A stretch of 64,000 nucleotides of DNA, taken from positions 3,844,001 to 3,908,000 of the forward strand of contig NZ_CP080598.1 in the NCBI RefSeq assembly GCF_019598945.1, given 5' to 3'. The position numbers and the translations under genes were made by a program. Source of the DNA: Sphaerospermopsis torques-reginae ITEP-024 (lineage in GTDB: Bacteria > Cyanobacteriota > Cyanobacteriia > Cyanobacteriales > Nostocaceae). The notes beneath the pieces were generated by a model that made no database searches, was not told the DNA's origin, and saw nothing but the letters and a program-made list of their open reading frames with translations. Below, piece by piece: positions 26,958 through 35,748 of the stretch (its first letter is position 1; each line of letters starts with the position of its first letter).

Positions 26958-28286
26958 TTAATCTCCACCAATTTCAACCAATTTCCCAATATTGAAATCT
27001 ATTCTTACCCATCCTTTTAATTTTACCATATTTTGCAACAATAACAAAACAATTTGCCAATGATGCACCATCAAAAACGGTAAAGGATCATCTTTATCTA
27101 ACATTGAATCCTTACCTTTAATCACTTTATTTAACCAGTTTGTTAAATCACTAAAAGACCTAATTCCTGTTAATCTCCACAATTCATGATATAACCAATA
27201 AGTTGGTTTACTGCTTGGTAAAGGTTCTATATGAGGTTGATTTTTACCAGGTTTTAAATAAGCATCCGCTAACCCTGGATGATCATAAAACATTGTAATT
27301 GCAGTATGAGTTCTAGGGTTACATTCAATGGGGTAAACTTTGCCATCTGCGGTTTGTATAAAATCAAAAGAAATTTGTCCAGTTAAATTTAATTCTTTGA
27401 CAAATTTTTGCACCCAATTAAATATTTCTGGGTTGTCAACCTGTTCATAATTTACCTGGAAAGGTGAAGATTGAGAACAGCAATGTAAACGAATTTCTCC
27501 ATCTCTGACTGTACTATGGGTACAATATTCTTGACCTTTAATAAATTCCTGCATTACCCAAGGTCTTTCTTTACTAATAGGCAATTTTTTTACATATTCT
27601 TCCATTCCTTCAAAGGGAAATTTCGTCATATCTAAACGAGTCACAGAATCATATTGAATACTCTTAATAATGTAAGGATTTTGTTCTTGGGAAAAACCAA
27701 AGTTGATAATTTCTTCAGGGGAAGTTATTAAAAATACCTTGGGTGCAGTTAAACCTAAAACTCGCGCTTGTTCACATAAACTAAATTTATCATCTAGGGT
27801 TTTTGTCATTTCTGGATCAAAATGAAATACTTCACAATAAGGTGATAATATTGGTTTTGCTAAGGAGTCATAATAACTTGCAACGGGACTGGAAACGGGA
27901 ATAAATACATCTATTTTTTCTCGTTTTACTATTTCTAATAAACTTTGACAATATGCTTCTGGATCTTTTTCCGGTGCGGGTACTGTGAAGAAGTTTTTAA
28001 CTGCGTTAGAAAATTGATGTCCTGATAACCAATATTTATGGGTTTCTACCATAAATACTTGATGTCCTGCGCGATGAAATGACCTCGCAAGTTGTAATGA
28101 TTTTGTCATTTTACCACCTGTTAATAGGATTTTTTTGGGGTTTTCACAGGTGATTTTTTTTTGAAATGGTAGGGTGATAAGGTTGGTAATAAATGCGGTG
28201 ATGACTAGGGTGAGGTTGATGGGGAACATTAGTAGTAATAATAGTAATGTTCCTATGTTTTGAAATATGGATTTTATTTTTTTCAT
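26958..28286 (-). CDS. mysC: ATP-grasp ligase, mycosporine-glycine synthase (MysC)
   Basis: The 442-residue protein has an N-terminal membrane-like segment (about 8-38). The ATP-grasp body follows with ILLTGGKMTKSLQLARSFHR, FIPVSSPVASYYDSLAK, EVFHFDPEMTKTLDDKFSLC, WVMQEFIKGQEYCTHSTV and IECNPRTHTAITMFYDHPG. The pattern and length match the characterised MysC, which couples glycine to 4-deoxygadusol to give mycosporine-glycine. The C-terminus ends RIDFNIGKLVEIGGD. It is encoded between mysB and mysD. Confidence 0.93.
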   Translation of the reverse strand: MKKIKSIFQNIGTLLLLLLMFPINLTLVITAFITNLITLPFQKKITCENPKKILLTGGKMTKSLQLARSFHRAGHQVFMVETHKYWLSGHQFSNAVKNFFTVPAPEKDPEAYCQSLLEIVKREKIDVFIPVSSPVASYYDSLAKPILSPYCEVFHFDPEMTKTLDDKFSLCEQARVLGLTAPKVFLITSPEEIINFGFSQEQNPYIIKSIQYDSVTRLDMTKFPFEGMEEYVKKLPISKERPWVMQEFIKGQEYCTHSTVRDGEIRLHCCSQSSPFQVNYEQVDNPEIFNWVQKFVKELNLTGQISFDFIQTADGKVYPIECNPRTHTAITMFYDHPGLADAYLKPGKNQPHIEPLPSSKPTYWLYHELWRLTGIRSFSDLTNWLNKVIKGKDSMLDKDDPLPFLMVHHWQIVLLLLQNMVKLKGWVRIDFNIGKLVEIGGD

Positions 28287-28291
28287 GTTTT

Positions 28292-28420
28292 TTATTGAAC
28301 CACAAAGGACGCTAAGGTAAGAGGTTTAAGAGGGTTTTTCTGTTTGGTGTTTCTGTCTTTTTTTGATTGAACCACGAAGCAAGCGAAGGTAAGAGGTTTA
28401 AGAGGGTTTTTCTGTTTGGG
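28292..28420. repeat. Dispersed repeat between mysC and mysB
   Basis: Two near-identical units, each with TTGAACCAC(A/G)AAG and GGTAAGAGGTTTAAGAGGG followed by TTTTTCTGTTTGG, match the block at 25729-25833. This puts related repeats on both sides of mysC-mysD. Confidence 0.65.
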
Positions 28421-28504
28421 TTTAAGATCCCCGACTTCTTTGTTTAGTTATCTTATTTTATGATGATTTTTTCTGATAATTCGGGGATTTGAATATTCAA
28501 TTTT

Positions 28505-29338
28505 CTATTTTCTTTTGATGATTGTTAAACCGTCTCTTAATGGTAAGATGACTTTTTCTACTCTCGGATCTTGGGTGACTGTTTGATTAAATTTCGCTAT
28601 TGCTTCTCCGTTTTCTGTTCTTTTTTCTTTGGGTAAATATGGTTGTCCTTGTAATAAGGTGTTATCTACACATATAAATCCATCCTCTGCTAATAGGTTG
28701 GTTTCTATTAACAGTTTGAAGTAATCAACATATCCCGGTTTGTCAGCATCTATGAATACTAAATCAAATGTTTCTCCTGATGCTATCAGGTTTTTTAATG
28801 TTTCTATTGCAGGTGCTGTTATCACTTTAATTTTTTTACCATGTTCTGATTTTTCAAAACATTTCTTCGCAAATTCTGAAACATATTCATCTACTTCACA
28901 GGCAATTATATCACCATCTGCCGGTAATGCTTCTGCCATTGCTAATGCAGAATATCCGGTAAACATTCCTATTTCTAAAATGCGTTTCGCTTTAGTCATA
29001 GAAACAAACATTTTTAATGTCTGTCCTTCAATATGACCAGATAACATTTCCTTTTCTAACTGACGGACTGTTTCACCATTACTAAATCTCTTACTCCAAT
29101 CTTCTTCAGCAGTTTTTTTCGCTAGTGCTGCTAATTCTGGAGATTCTTTTGTAGTATTATCTTCCAAATATGGATCTATTCCTGCTGCTAATTCATACAC
29201 CTTTTCTAAAGAGTTCGCAAGTTCAACAGAAACATTTTCTTGTTTCGCTATTTTCAATGTTCTTTCTAGTTCTTCCACCAAAATACCCAAAGGGGTAACA
29301 GGTCTAGGTTTGTTGATTTTTGTTAGTGTTTCAGTCAT
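28505..29338 (-). CDS. mysB: O-methyltransferase of mycosporine-like amino acid synthesis (MysB)
   Basis: The 277-residue SAM-dependent methyltransferase has motif I LEIGMFTGYSALAMAEALP, an acidic ribose ligand region (IIACEVDEYVSEFAKKCF) and FDLVFIDADKPGYVDYF, a class I O-methyltransferase pattern. The specific blocks DWSKRFSNGETVRQLEKEML and SGHIEGQTLKMFV agree with cyanobacterial MysB. It methylates the cyclase product to give 4-deoxygadusol. It sits between mysA and mysC. Confidence 0.93.
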   Translation of the reverse strand: MTETLTKINKPRPVTPLGILVEELERTLKIAKQENVSVELANSLEKVYELAAGIDPYLEDNTTKESPELAALAKKTAEEDWSKRFSNGETVRQLEKEMLSGHIEGQTLKMFVSMTKAKRILEIGMFTGYSALAMAEALPADGDIIACEVDEYVSEFAKKCFEKSEHGKKIKVITAPAIETLKNLIASGETFDLVFIDADKPGYVDYFKLLIETNLLAEDGFICVDNTLLQGQPYLPKEKRTENGEAIAKFNQTVTQDPRVEKVILPLRDGLTIIKRK

Positions 29339-29577
29339 TCTGTTTTAGATTTTAGATTTTGGATTTTAGATTCCGACATTTCATCACATAGAGAACAGAA
29401 AACTCAAAAAACAAGAGCAAAAATTAAAAAATTAACCTTCTCTTTTCTCTCCGTTCTCTGCGTCTCTGCGTGAAATTTAAAAAAGTCATGCTACCAACGA
29501 AAACCCCATCAGCAAATTTTAGATTTTGGACGTTTCAAAATGATAGCTGATAACTGATAGCTGATAGCTAATTACTA

Positions 29578-30942
29578 TTATTCCAAACCCAAATCTTTCA
29601 AATACATTTCCACACCAGCACCGTGATTTGCTAAATTACTACAAACAGCTTTATGCGCTTTTACTGCTGCTTCCAATAATTCTGGTTCAACTTCTTGAAT
29701 ATAGTCACACGCACCTATCCCACCTCTGGGAACAGGGGCCCAAAGTCCACCATCTCCACGCTTCCGACGCATATTTTTCTGACCTTCGATCATGATCTCC
29801 ATGTCTTCCAAAATGGGATGATACACTGTTAAACCCAAAGACTGACATAATGCAATAATGCGATCGCGGTGTTCCGGTTCTAACCAGTTCATCTCTACCG
29901 CTAATGTCGCACCAAAGGCCATTCCAGTTGTCACCGCGTGTCCGTGCATCATCTTCACCGCTGGTTCAAACCGAGGACTCCATGTATGCCCATAAGCATG
30001 GGGACGATCTTGATATGCTTCAAACATATTTGTTCCCTCATGTTTCATGTAAGAGAACAACGCACGGTAAATAATCTCGTCTGCTATTTCTGCTAACTCT
30101 TCATCTGCGTCTACAGTCGCAAAATGTGTCTCTATCAAACGCGGTCCGTATTTCTCCAACATCTCAAACAATACCGCATCATCGGTAATGGCCATTTTAA
30201 TAATTTCTGCCATCCCATTACGAATATGTCCAGTTGCTAAGGTGCGGAAAAAACTCCGATCTACTAAGGTTAGTACGGGGGGATGATATGCACCAATACT
30301 ATTTTTGAACTGTTTACCGTTGGTACAAGTGCGGGGTGAAGGACCTGCGTCAATAGCTGCTACTACTGTTGTTCCCACCATAATATAAGGTGTTCGACGA
30401 TGTTGTAAGGCACAAGCTAAACCCGCAACATCGCTTAACACACCACCACCTATAATTAATACAGGTTCGTTGCGTGAAACATCGCAACCGTCTTTTCCTA
30501 AAAACCCTAATATCTTATGTACTGTTTCTGGGGTTTTGTCTGCTTCCCATGCGCGACATACCATCATTTCCAATGGTATTTCATGAGCATCAAAATATTT
30601 TCTAACTTGCTCACCATACAACTCGTTAACTGTCTGGTCTATGACTGCTACACAGCGACCACGACTATTATATATGTTAGCTAAAATCTCGTTTTCTAAC
30701 TGAAAAATTCCTTCTACTACTTTGACTTCTGCTGTTAATGTGAAGGTAGCAGCAACTTCAAAGGAACGACCATCTTTTTTATGTGCTATTTCCCCAGACC
30801 CTTTATACCACTGAGATGTGAGATACTTTTCTCCATGTGTGAATTTAATGGTGTCAGTTTGTAGGGAATTTTCAATTTTTTCTTTATCTACTAATACGTT
30901 ATCTGCAATCTCTGGGGTTGGTAATATGCTTTGTGGAGTCAT
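29578..30942 (-). CDS. mysA: Sedoheptulose-7-phosphate cyclase of the MAA cluster (MysA-like, atypical)
   Basis: This DHQ-synthase-fold protein shows the NAD-binding block GGGVLSDVAGLACA, RNGMAEIIKMAI, AYGHTWSPRFEPAV and MMHGHAVTTGMAFG. GHTWSP and HGHAV are features of sedoheptulose-7-phosphate cyclases. By position, upstream of mysB-C-D, it should make demethyl-4-deoxygadusol. Two oddities: the loop that in this superfamily is usually a K-x-G-[IV]-N type reads IDAGPSPRTCTNG, with Arg where Lys is usual; and the protein is about 454 residues from the ATG at 30942, against about 410 for the well-known cyanobacterial enzyme, owing to an N-terminal extension. A TTG start at 30993 is possible. 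A frameshifted 53-codon frame lies upstream. Confidence 0.85.
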   Translation of the reverse strand: MTPQSILPTPEIADNVLVDKEKIENSLQTDTIKFTHGEKYLTSQWYKGSGEIAHKKDGRSFEVAATFTLTAEVKVVEGIFQLENEILANIYNSRGRCVAVIDQTVNELYGEQVRKYFDAHEIPLEMMVCRAWEADKTPETVHKILGFLGKDGCDVSRNEPVLIIGGGVLSDVAGLACALQHRRTPYIMVGTTVVAAIDAGPSPRTCTNGKQFKNSIGAYHPPVLTLVDRSFFRTLATGHIRNGMAEIIKMAITDDAVLFEMLEKYGPRLIETHFATVDADEELAEIADEIIYRALFSYMKHEGTNMFEAYQDRPHAYGHTWSPRFEPAVKMMHGHAVTTGMAFGATLAVEMNWLEPEHRDRIIALCQSLGLTVYHPILEDMEIMIEGQKNMRRKRGDGGLWAPVPRGGIGACDYIQEVEPELLEAAVKAHKAVCSNLANHGAGVEMYLKDLGLE

Positions 30943-30976
30943 TTCAACTGGCCTTTTTCTGATTTTTGTAATTTGG

Positions 30977-31138
30977 TCAATATCGAATATCAAAAAGTTC
31001 TGTTCTTGTAGAAATTGGATCTATTTGAACAGTCCTTTTTTTTGCAAAAGCTTCAACAACATTAATCAGAGAAACCGATGTTTCAGATTTAACATTTGCA
31101 TCTTGCCAACCAGTGGGCTGGGTAGCAAATTTACTCAT
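30977..31138 (-). CDS. 53-codon frame upstream of mysA, probably its frameshifted N-terminus
   Basis: From the ATG at 31138, preceded by GGTGA at good spacing, the frame reads MSKFATQPTGWQDANVKSET and continues with TVQIDPISTRTELFDIRY before TGA at 30977-30979. Removing one T at about 30980 would join it as LFDIRY-DQITKIRKRPVEM-TPQS to the start of mysA without a stop. This suggests either a single-base insertion in mysA or a short leader peptide gene. I favour the first. Confidence 0.5.
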   Translation of the reverse strand: MSKFATQPTGWQDANVKSETSVSLINVVEAFAKKRTVQIDPISTRTELFDIRY

Positions 31139-31571
31139 CTATTCACCGATAATATAACTAAACGTTAATTTTTCTCATTTTCTGCGGTGGTTTACGAGTA
31201 AATTTTGAAACTTAATTAATGTTCTTAACAAAGAGTAACATTTCTTGGTTGCTTGTGGTTTATGTAAAGTTTATGTATTTATTAAATTAATCAGAATTGA
31301 TTTAAATTCAAAAAAATATATTCTTTTTAGTGATATATATTATTGACAGGTTTATTTTTGTATGATATGTAAATCAACGCTAATAGTATAAATCAGGATA
31401 GTTGCTTAGGATTGCTAGAAAACAACTATCTGCGGTTGGATATTTGGTTTTCAAATTCAGTTGTTACCCTTGACTGATAAAACTTCCTTCACGATCCCGA
31501 TATCGTCTTAAAATATTGTTAATTTCTGCCAAACTCTCGACCTTCAATTTACAAACCACCCCAAAACTATT
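31139..31571. promoter_or_regulatory. Divergent intergenic region between mysA and the branching-enzyme gene
   Basis: A/T-rich DNA that must hold the promoters of the mys cluster (leftward) and the GH57 gene (rightward). I do not find a GTA-N8-TAC NtcA site or another recognisable operator. No small gene is seen. Confidence 0.4.
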
Positions 31572-33161
31572 ATGGCTATAGGCTACGTCGCACTTGTACT
31601 TCATGCACATTTACCCTTCGTTCGTCACCCGGAAAGTGACTATGTGCTAGAAGAGGAATGGCTCTATGAAGCTATCACAGAAACTTACATTCCTTTATTG
31701 AAAGTATTTGAAGGATTAAAGCGAGACGGCATCGACTTTAAAATCACGATGAGTATGACACCGCCTCTCGTGTCTATGCTGCGTGATCCTCTGTTGCAAG
31801 AACGCTATGATGAACATTTAGCCAAATTAGAAGAACTGATAGAATTGGAAGCGGAACGCAATATCCATAATGGACATATGCGTTATTTGGCTGAACATTA
31901 CGCCGCTGAGTTTAATGAAGCTCGTCAGGTTTGGGAAAAATACAAGGGTGATTTAGTAACAGCTTTTAAACAATATCAAGATAGCAACAACCTAGAAATA
32001 ATTACTTGCGGTGCTACTCATGGGTATTTACCCTTAATGAAGATGTATCCCCAAGCTGTATGGGCGCAACTTCAGGTGGCTTGTGAACATTACGCAGAAA
32101 CTTTTGGTCAAGCGCCTAGAGGTATTTGGTTGCCTGAATGTGCTTACTATGAAGGTTTGGAACGGATGCTGGCGGATGCTGGTTTGCGTTATTTCCTCAC
32201 CGATGGACATGGGATTTTATACGCTCGTCCCCGTCCCAGATTTGGTACTTACGCGCCAATTTTTACAGAAACAGGTGTTGCTGCTTTTGGTCGTGACCAT
32301 GAATCTTCTCAACAAGTATGGTCTTCAGAAGTGGGTTATCCCGGTGCTGCTGAATATCGGGAGTTTTATAAAGATTTGGGTTGGGAAGCAGAATATGAGT
32401 ACATCAAACCTTATATCATGCCCAATGGACAGCGTAAAAATACGGGGATTAAATATCATAAAATTACCGGACGTGGTTTAGGTCTTTCTGATAAGGCTTT
32501 ATATGATCCTTACTGGGCAAGGGAAAAATCCGCAGAACACGCTGCTAACTTCATGTATAATCGAGAAAGACAAGCTGAACATTTACACGGGATCATGGGA
32601 CGGCCTCCGATTATTGTTTCTCCCTATGATGCGGAGTTGTTCGGTCATTGGTGGTATGAAGGTCCTTGGTTTATTGATTACCTGTTCCGTAAGTCATGGT
32701 ACGATCAGGGAACTTATGAAATGACCCATTTAGCTGATTATTTACGAGCTAACCCAAATCAACAAGTCTGTCGTCCTTCTCAGTCCAGTTGGGGTTATAA
32801 GGGTTTCCATGAATATTGGTTAAATGACACTAATGCTTGGATTTACCCGCATTTACATAAAGCTGCGGAACGGATGATTGAAATTTCCCAGTTAGAACCA
32901 GAGGATGAGTTGCAATGGAAAGCTTTAAACCAAGCAGCGCGGGAGTTGTTGTTAGCTCAATCTTCTGACTGGGCGTTTATTATGCGGACGGGAACAATGG
33001 TCCCTTATGCTGTGAGAAGAACACGATCGCACTTAATGAGATTTAATAAACTCTATGAAGATGTAAAAGTCGGTAAAGTTGATAGTGGTTGGTTGGAAAA
33101 AGTGGAATTAATGGATAATATTTTCCCCAGCATCAACTATCGCGTTTATCGTCCCGTTTAG
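31572..33161 (+). CDS. GH57 1,4-alpha-glucan branching enzyme
   Basis: The 529-residue protein has the five GH57 blocks in order: HAHLPFVRHP, GATHGYLPL, WLPECAYYEGL (Glu nucleophile), SPYDAELFGHWWYEG (Asp acid/base) and a C-terminal helical part with SSDWAFIMRTGTMVPYA. Members with DUF1957 at the C-terminus make alpha-1,6 branches in glycogen. It acts in the cytoplasm in carbon storage. The gene appears monocistronic and is followed by a strong stem-loop. Confidence 0.93.
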   Translation: MAIGYVALVLHAHLPFVRHPESDYVLEEEWLYEAITETYIPLLKVFEGLKRDGIDFKITMSMTPPLVSMLRDPLLQERYDEHLAKLEELIELEAERNIHNGHMRYLAEHYAAEFNEARQVWEKYKGDLVTAFKQYQDSNNLEIITCGATHGYLPLMKMYPQAVWAQLQVACEHYAETFGQAPRGIWLPECAYYEGLERMLADAGLRYFLTDGHGILYARPRPRFGTYAPIFTETGVAAFGRDHESSQQVWSSEVGYPGAAEYREFYKDLGWEAEYEYIKPYIMPNGQRKNTGIKYHKITGRGLGLSDKALYDPYWAREKSAEHAANFMYNRERQAEHLHGIMGRPPIIVSPYDAELFGHWWYEGPWFIDYLFRKSWYDQGTYEMTHLADYLRANPNQQVCRPSQSSWGYKGFHEYWLNDTNAWIYPHLHKAAERMIEISQLEPEDELQWKALNQAARELLLAQSSDWAFIMRTGTMVPYAVRRTRSHLMRFNKLYEDVKVGKVDSGWLEKVELMDNIFPSINYRVYRPV

Positions 33162-33178
33162 TTTTTCGTAGCTTGACA

Positions 33179-33203
33179 ATCTCTGGGTTTCCAGCCCGGA
33201 GAT
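33179..33203 (+). terminator. Stem-loop after the branching-enzyme gene
   Basis: ATCTCTGGG pairs with CCCGGAGAT around a 7-base loop, 17 bases after the stop at 33161. No T-tract follows, so it may act only in part as a terminator. Confidence 0.4.
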
Positions 33204-33348
33204 GATCAAGTTCTGTTACTGGTGGTTGTGAAAAGAGAAATTGCAAAATTTTCGCAATTAGGTGAGTATCAATGATAGATTATTATAGATTATTATTGAT
33301 GTTACCTAATTGACACAAACTATCGCAGGTTCTCAAGTCAGAATCATC

Positions 33349-33948
33349 ATGAAATCTTTGCACCGTACCGATTTATATACCTGGTCTTGTTTTAACCCGA
33401 CAAGAAATATTGATTTCAATGGGTTCGCCTGGATTCGTCCAGAGGGTAATATATTAATTGATCCAGTAGCTTTATCAAATCATGATTGGCATCATCTGGA
33501 ATCTCTCGGTGGTGTGGTTTGGATTATCCTGACAAACTCGGATCATCTGCGAGCAGCTAAGGAAATTGCTAGTCAAACTTATGCGAAAATTGCAGCACCG
33601 ATAGCTGAAAAGGAAAATTTCCCAATAGCGTGCGATCGCTGGTTGAGTGATGGTGAAGAATTTGTCCCAGGAATGAAAGTCATGGAACTTCAAGGTTCAA
33701 AAACTCCCGGTGAACTAGCTTTACTACTAGAGGACACCACTTTGATTATCGGTGATTTAGTGCGATCGCGTTCAGCAGGTACTTTAACTATTTTATCCGA
33801 TGACAAGCTGTTAAATCGAAAACAAGCTATTGCTTCCGTTCACAGATTAGCTACATTAACAAAAGTGCAAGCTGTTTTAGTCGGTGATGGGTGGTCAGTA
33901 TTTCGGGACGGAAATGAAAGATTAAAAGAACTTGTAGCCACTTTTTGA
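33349..33948 (+). CDS. MBL-fold-like protein with a degenerate metal motif
   Basis: From the ATG at 33349 the product has 199 residues; a TTG at 33310 would add 13. It has the metallo-beta-lactamase outline: GFAWIRPEGNILIDPVALS, then VVWIILTNSDHLRAAKEIA where HxHxDH is expected, then ELALLLEDTTLIIGDLV. Only the final Asp-His of the metal box remains (NSDH), so hydrolase chemistry is doubtful. It could be a non-catalytic or oxidoreductase-like member. No operon partner is evident. Confidence 0.7.
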   Translation: MKSLHRTDLYTWSCFNPTRNIDFNGFAWIRPEGNILIDPVALSNHDWHHLESLGGVVWIILTNSDHLRAAKEIASQTYAKIAAPIAEKENFPIACDRWLSDGEEFVPGMKVMELQGSKTPGELALLLEDTTLIIGDLVRSRSAGTLTILSDDKLLNRKQAIASVHRLATLTKVQAVLVGDGWSVFRDGNERLKELVATF

Positions 33949-34034
33949 TCCGTAATTCAACAAGATACCTGACTTCTGGGAAAAGTTGGGTATTTTCGCC
34001 GCTTTCGTGATTATGCAAATTACAATTACAATAG

Positions 34035-34167
34035 CAATACCTTCGCCAAAATCAAAAATATCTTGATTTGTAGGTTGGGTTGAGGAACGAAACCCAACAA
34101 ATACGTTGAGTTTACGTTGGGTTTCACTTCGTTCAACCCAACCTACGGGAAAATGGCAAAGGTTTTG
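34035..34167. repeat. Dispersed palindromic MITE (TAGGTTGGGTT family), copy B
   Basis: Almost identical to 4994-5115, including CAATACCTTCGCCAAAATC at the left and the TAGGTTGGGTTGAGGAACG / TTCAACCCAACCTACG hairpin, with a short internal duplication of GTTGGGTTT. The rest of the gap, 34168-34390, is a low-complexity T/G/C-rich run (long C and T tracts) with no credible gene. It holds TTTAAAACATCCTCTTA, a fragment of the 346-501 MITE end. Confidence 0.8.
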
Positions 34168-34390
34168 TTTTGTTTTTCTTTTTGTGGGTGTTTGTTTTGT
34201 TTTGGTTCGTGTTTTTTGGCTCCCCCCTGTTCCCCCCTTTCCCCCCTTTTTTTGGGGGGTTCTTGTGTCTTTGTCCCCCTTTTCTTGGGGGTTTTTGGGG
34301 GTTCTTTTTTTTTTTGTTTCTCCTTCTGTCGACTTTTAAAACATCCTCTTATATTCTTTCTTCCCTATTCCCTATCTAAATTAGTTATCT

Positions 34391-34999
34391 ATGAATAATT
34401 TTATCAATAGTAAAAAACAACTATTTGATCGTTGGGCATCAAGTTACGATTGGACTTTTCCTTCTTTTATTTACCAAGCTATTCATAAAAGATTAATTTC
34501 CCATATCGAAATCCCAGCAAATGCCAATGTTTTAGATTTAGGTTGTGGAACTGGACGCTTATTAAATAGATTAGCCAGTCAATTTCCTGACTTACGCGGT
34601 ACTGGTTTAGATTTATCTCCCCAAATGTTGCGGGTTGCCAGACAAAGTAATCAGCACCGTCCACGCTTAATTTATATTGAAGGGAATGCGGAATCACTTC
34701 CTTTTGCTGAAGGTCAATTTGATGCAATTTTTAACACTATCAGTTTTTTACATTATCCTCAACCAGAACAAGTTTTAAGTGAAATTGCCAGGGTACTTGT
34801 TCCCGGTGGACGCTTTTATTTAGTTGATATAACTGCTCATAAATCCCCTTTTCAATTAATGGTAAATTCTCCGGTTGGAGTTAAATTTTATCATCAAGAA
34901 CAACGTGAAAAACTAGGATCTGATGCTGGTTTATTGTGTTTAGGTCATTATTATTTATTAGGTCCAGTATTACTGACTATTTTCGCAAAACCTGAATAG
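34391..34999 (+). CDS. Class I SAM-dependent methyltransferase
   Basis: The 202-residue enzyme has motif I VLDLGCGTGRLLNRLA, followed by RGTGLDLSPQMLRVARQ (acidic ribose binder), NAESLPFAEGQFDAIF (motif II) and EIARVLVPGGRFYLVD (motif III). This is the UbiE/Methyltransf_11 layout. The substrate cannot be told from the sequence. It has no same-strand neighbour nearby. Confidence 0.85.
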   Translation: MNNFINSKKQLFDRWASSYDWTFPSFIYQAIHKRLISHIEIPANANVLDLGCGTGRLLNRLASQFPDLRGTGLDLSPQMLRVARQSNQHRPRLIYIEGNAESLPFAEGQFDAIFNTISFLHYPQPEQVLSEIARVLVPGGRFYLVDITAHKSPFQLMVNSPVGVKFYHQEQREKLGSDAGLLCLGHYYLLGPVLLTIFAKPE

Positions 35000-35020
35000 A
35001 TCAACATACAGCAGGAGTCA

Positions 35021-35171
35021 GTAGGGGCGAAGCATTCGGAAAATAACCAGGGACAAAAATTGATAATTGTTCCTCCGAATGCTTCGCCCTTACAGGAAAA
35101 TAACCTGAGATAAAAATTGATAAGCTGTTGTGCATTTAATTTGCATAAGTTTAACAGGCAAGATGCCTGTT
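35021..35171. repeat. Foldback repeat with GGGGCGAAGCATTCGG ends plus direct repeats
   Basis: GTAGGGGCGAAGCATTCGGA at 35021-35040 is inverted at 35071-35093 (19 of 20 bases). GGAAAATAACC..ATAAAAATTGATAA then recurs directly at about 35095-35123, and a small AACAGGCA/TGCCTGTT hairpin lies at 35153-35171. Non-coding dispersed repeat cluster. Confidence 0.7.
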
Positions 35172-35265
35172 CCACAAGAGCTAAGAATATTAGGATTATA
35201 CAATTTAGCTGCGTAACAGCTTAATTGTTCGCCAATCTTTTAGGATTTGGCGATCGCTTTCATGA

Positions 35266-35409
35266 GTCGGTGTAGGTTTGCGTTTATTAGTAAGTCAAAA
35301 TTTTAACGCTCGATTTGACTGGGGTATTCCCTTAGTCAGCGTTGATAGAACCGGTAATACCTTACAAGAAAATGGTCTTTACTTCTCCATTGAATATAGA
35401 CCTTTTTAG
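35266..35409 (+). pseudogene. Remnant of a TpsB (ShlB/FhaC/HecB) outer-membrane transporter gene, 3' end
   Basis: The 47-codon stretch reads VGVGLRLLVSQNFNARFDWG and continues IPLVSVDRTGNTLQENGLYF before ending SIEYRPF and TAG at 35407. This closely resembles the last strands of two-partner-secretion transporters, with the final aromatic at the C-terminus. A stop lies directly upstream at 35263 and nothing else of the gene is visible, so it is a leftover end. Confidence 0.6.
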
Positions 35410-35748
35410 TCAGTAGTCAGTAGTCAGCAAAACCCCTGATTAGCCCCCCTTTCTAAGGGGGGTTGGGGGGATCTAACTTGTGGCCACATCACAGAAAAAT
35501 CTCCTGAAAAAAAATAATTGCCAATAGCGGGCTATTTTGCATAAATTTCTGTAAAATCGAAATCTAAATAAAAAAAACCACATTATTAAGTGAATAGCTC
35601 TTTATTTTGCCATTGTTCACCTTTCCTTTTGCCTGCCCCACGAAAAGACTTTTATACCTAACGGCACGCTACGCGAACAGCAAAGCCTAGTTAGGGAACT
35701 TATGATAAAAGCAATAGTCCATTTAGAAACTTAAATTTTCAACAGCTT
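35410..35748. other. Intergenic region with small palindromes, no gene
   Basis: Contains a GGGGGGTTGGGGGG-type foldback (35446-35468) and a GGCACGCTACGCGAACAGCA-type repeat word (35662-35681). It also holds the presumed promoter of the DUF192 gene. Confidence 0.45.

Noticed and set aside
34106-34398. Three overlapping plus-strand open frames with long Phe, Gly and Pro runs
   Set aside because: They are translations of a C/T/G homopolymer-rich stretch and of the MITE copy next to it; composition is not protein-like.
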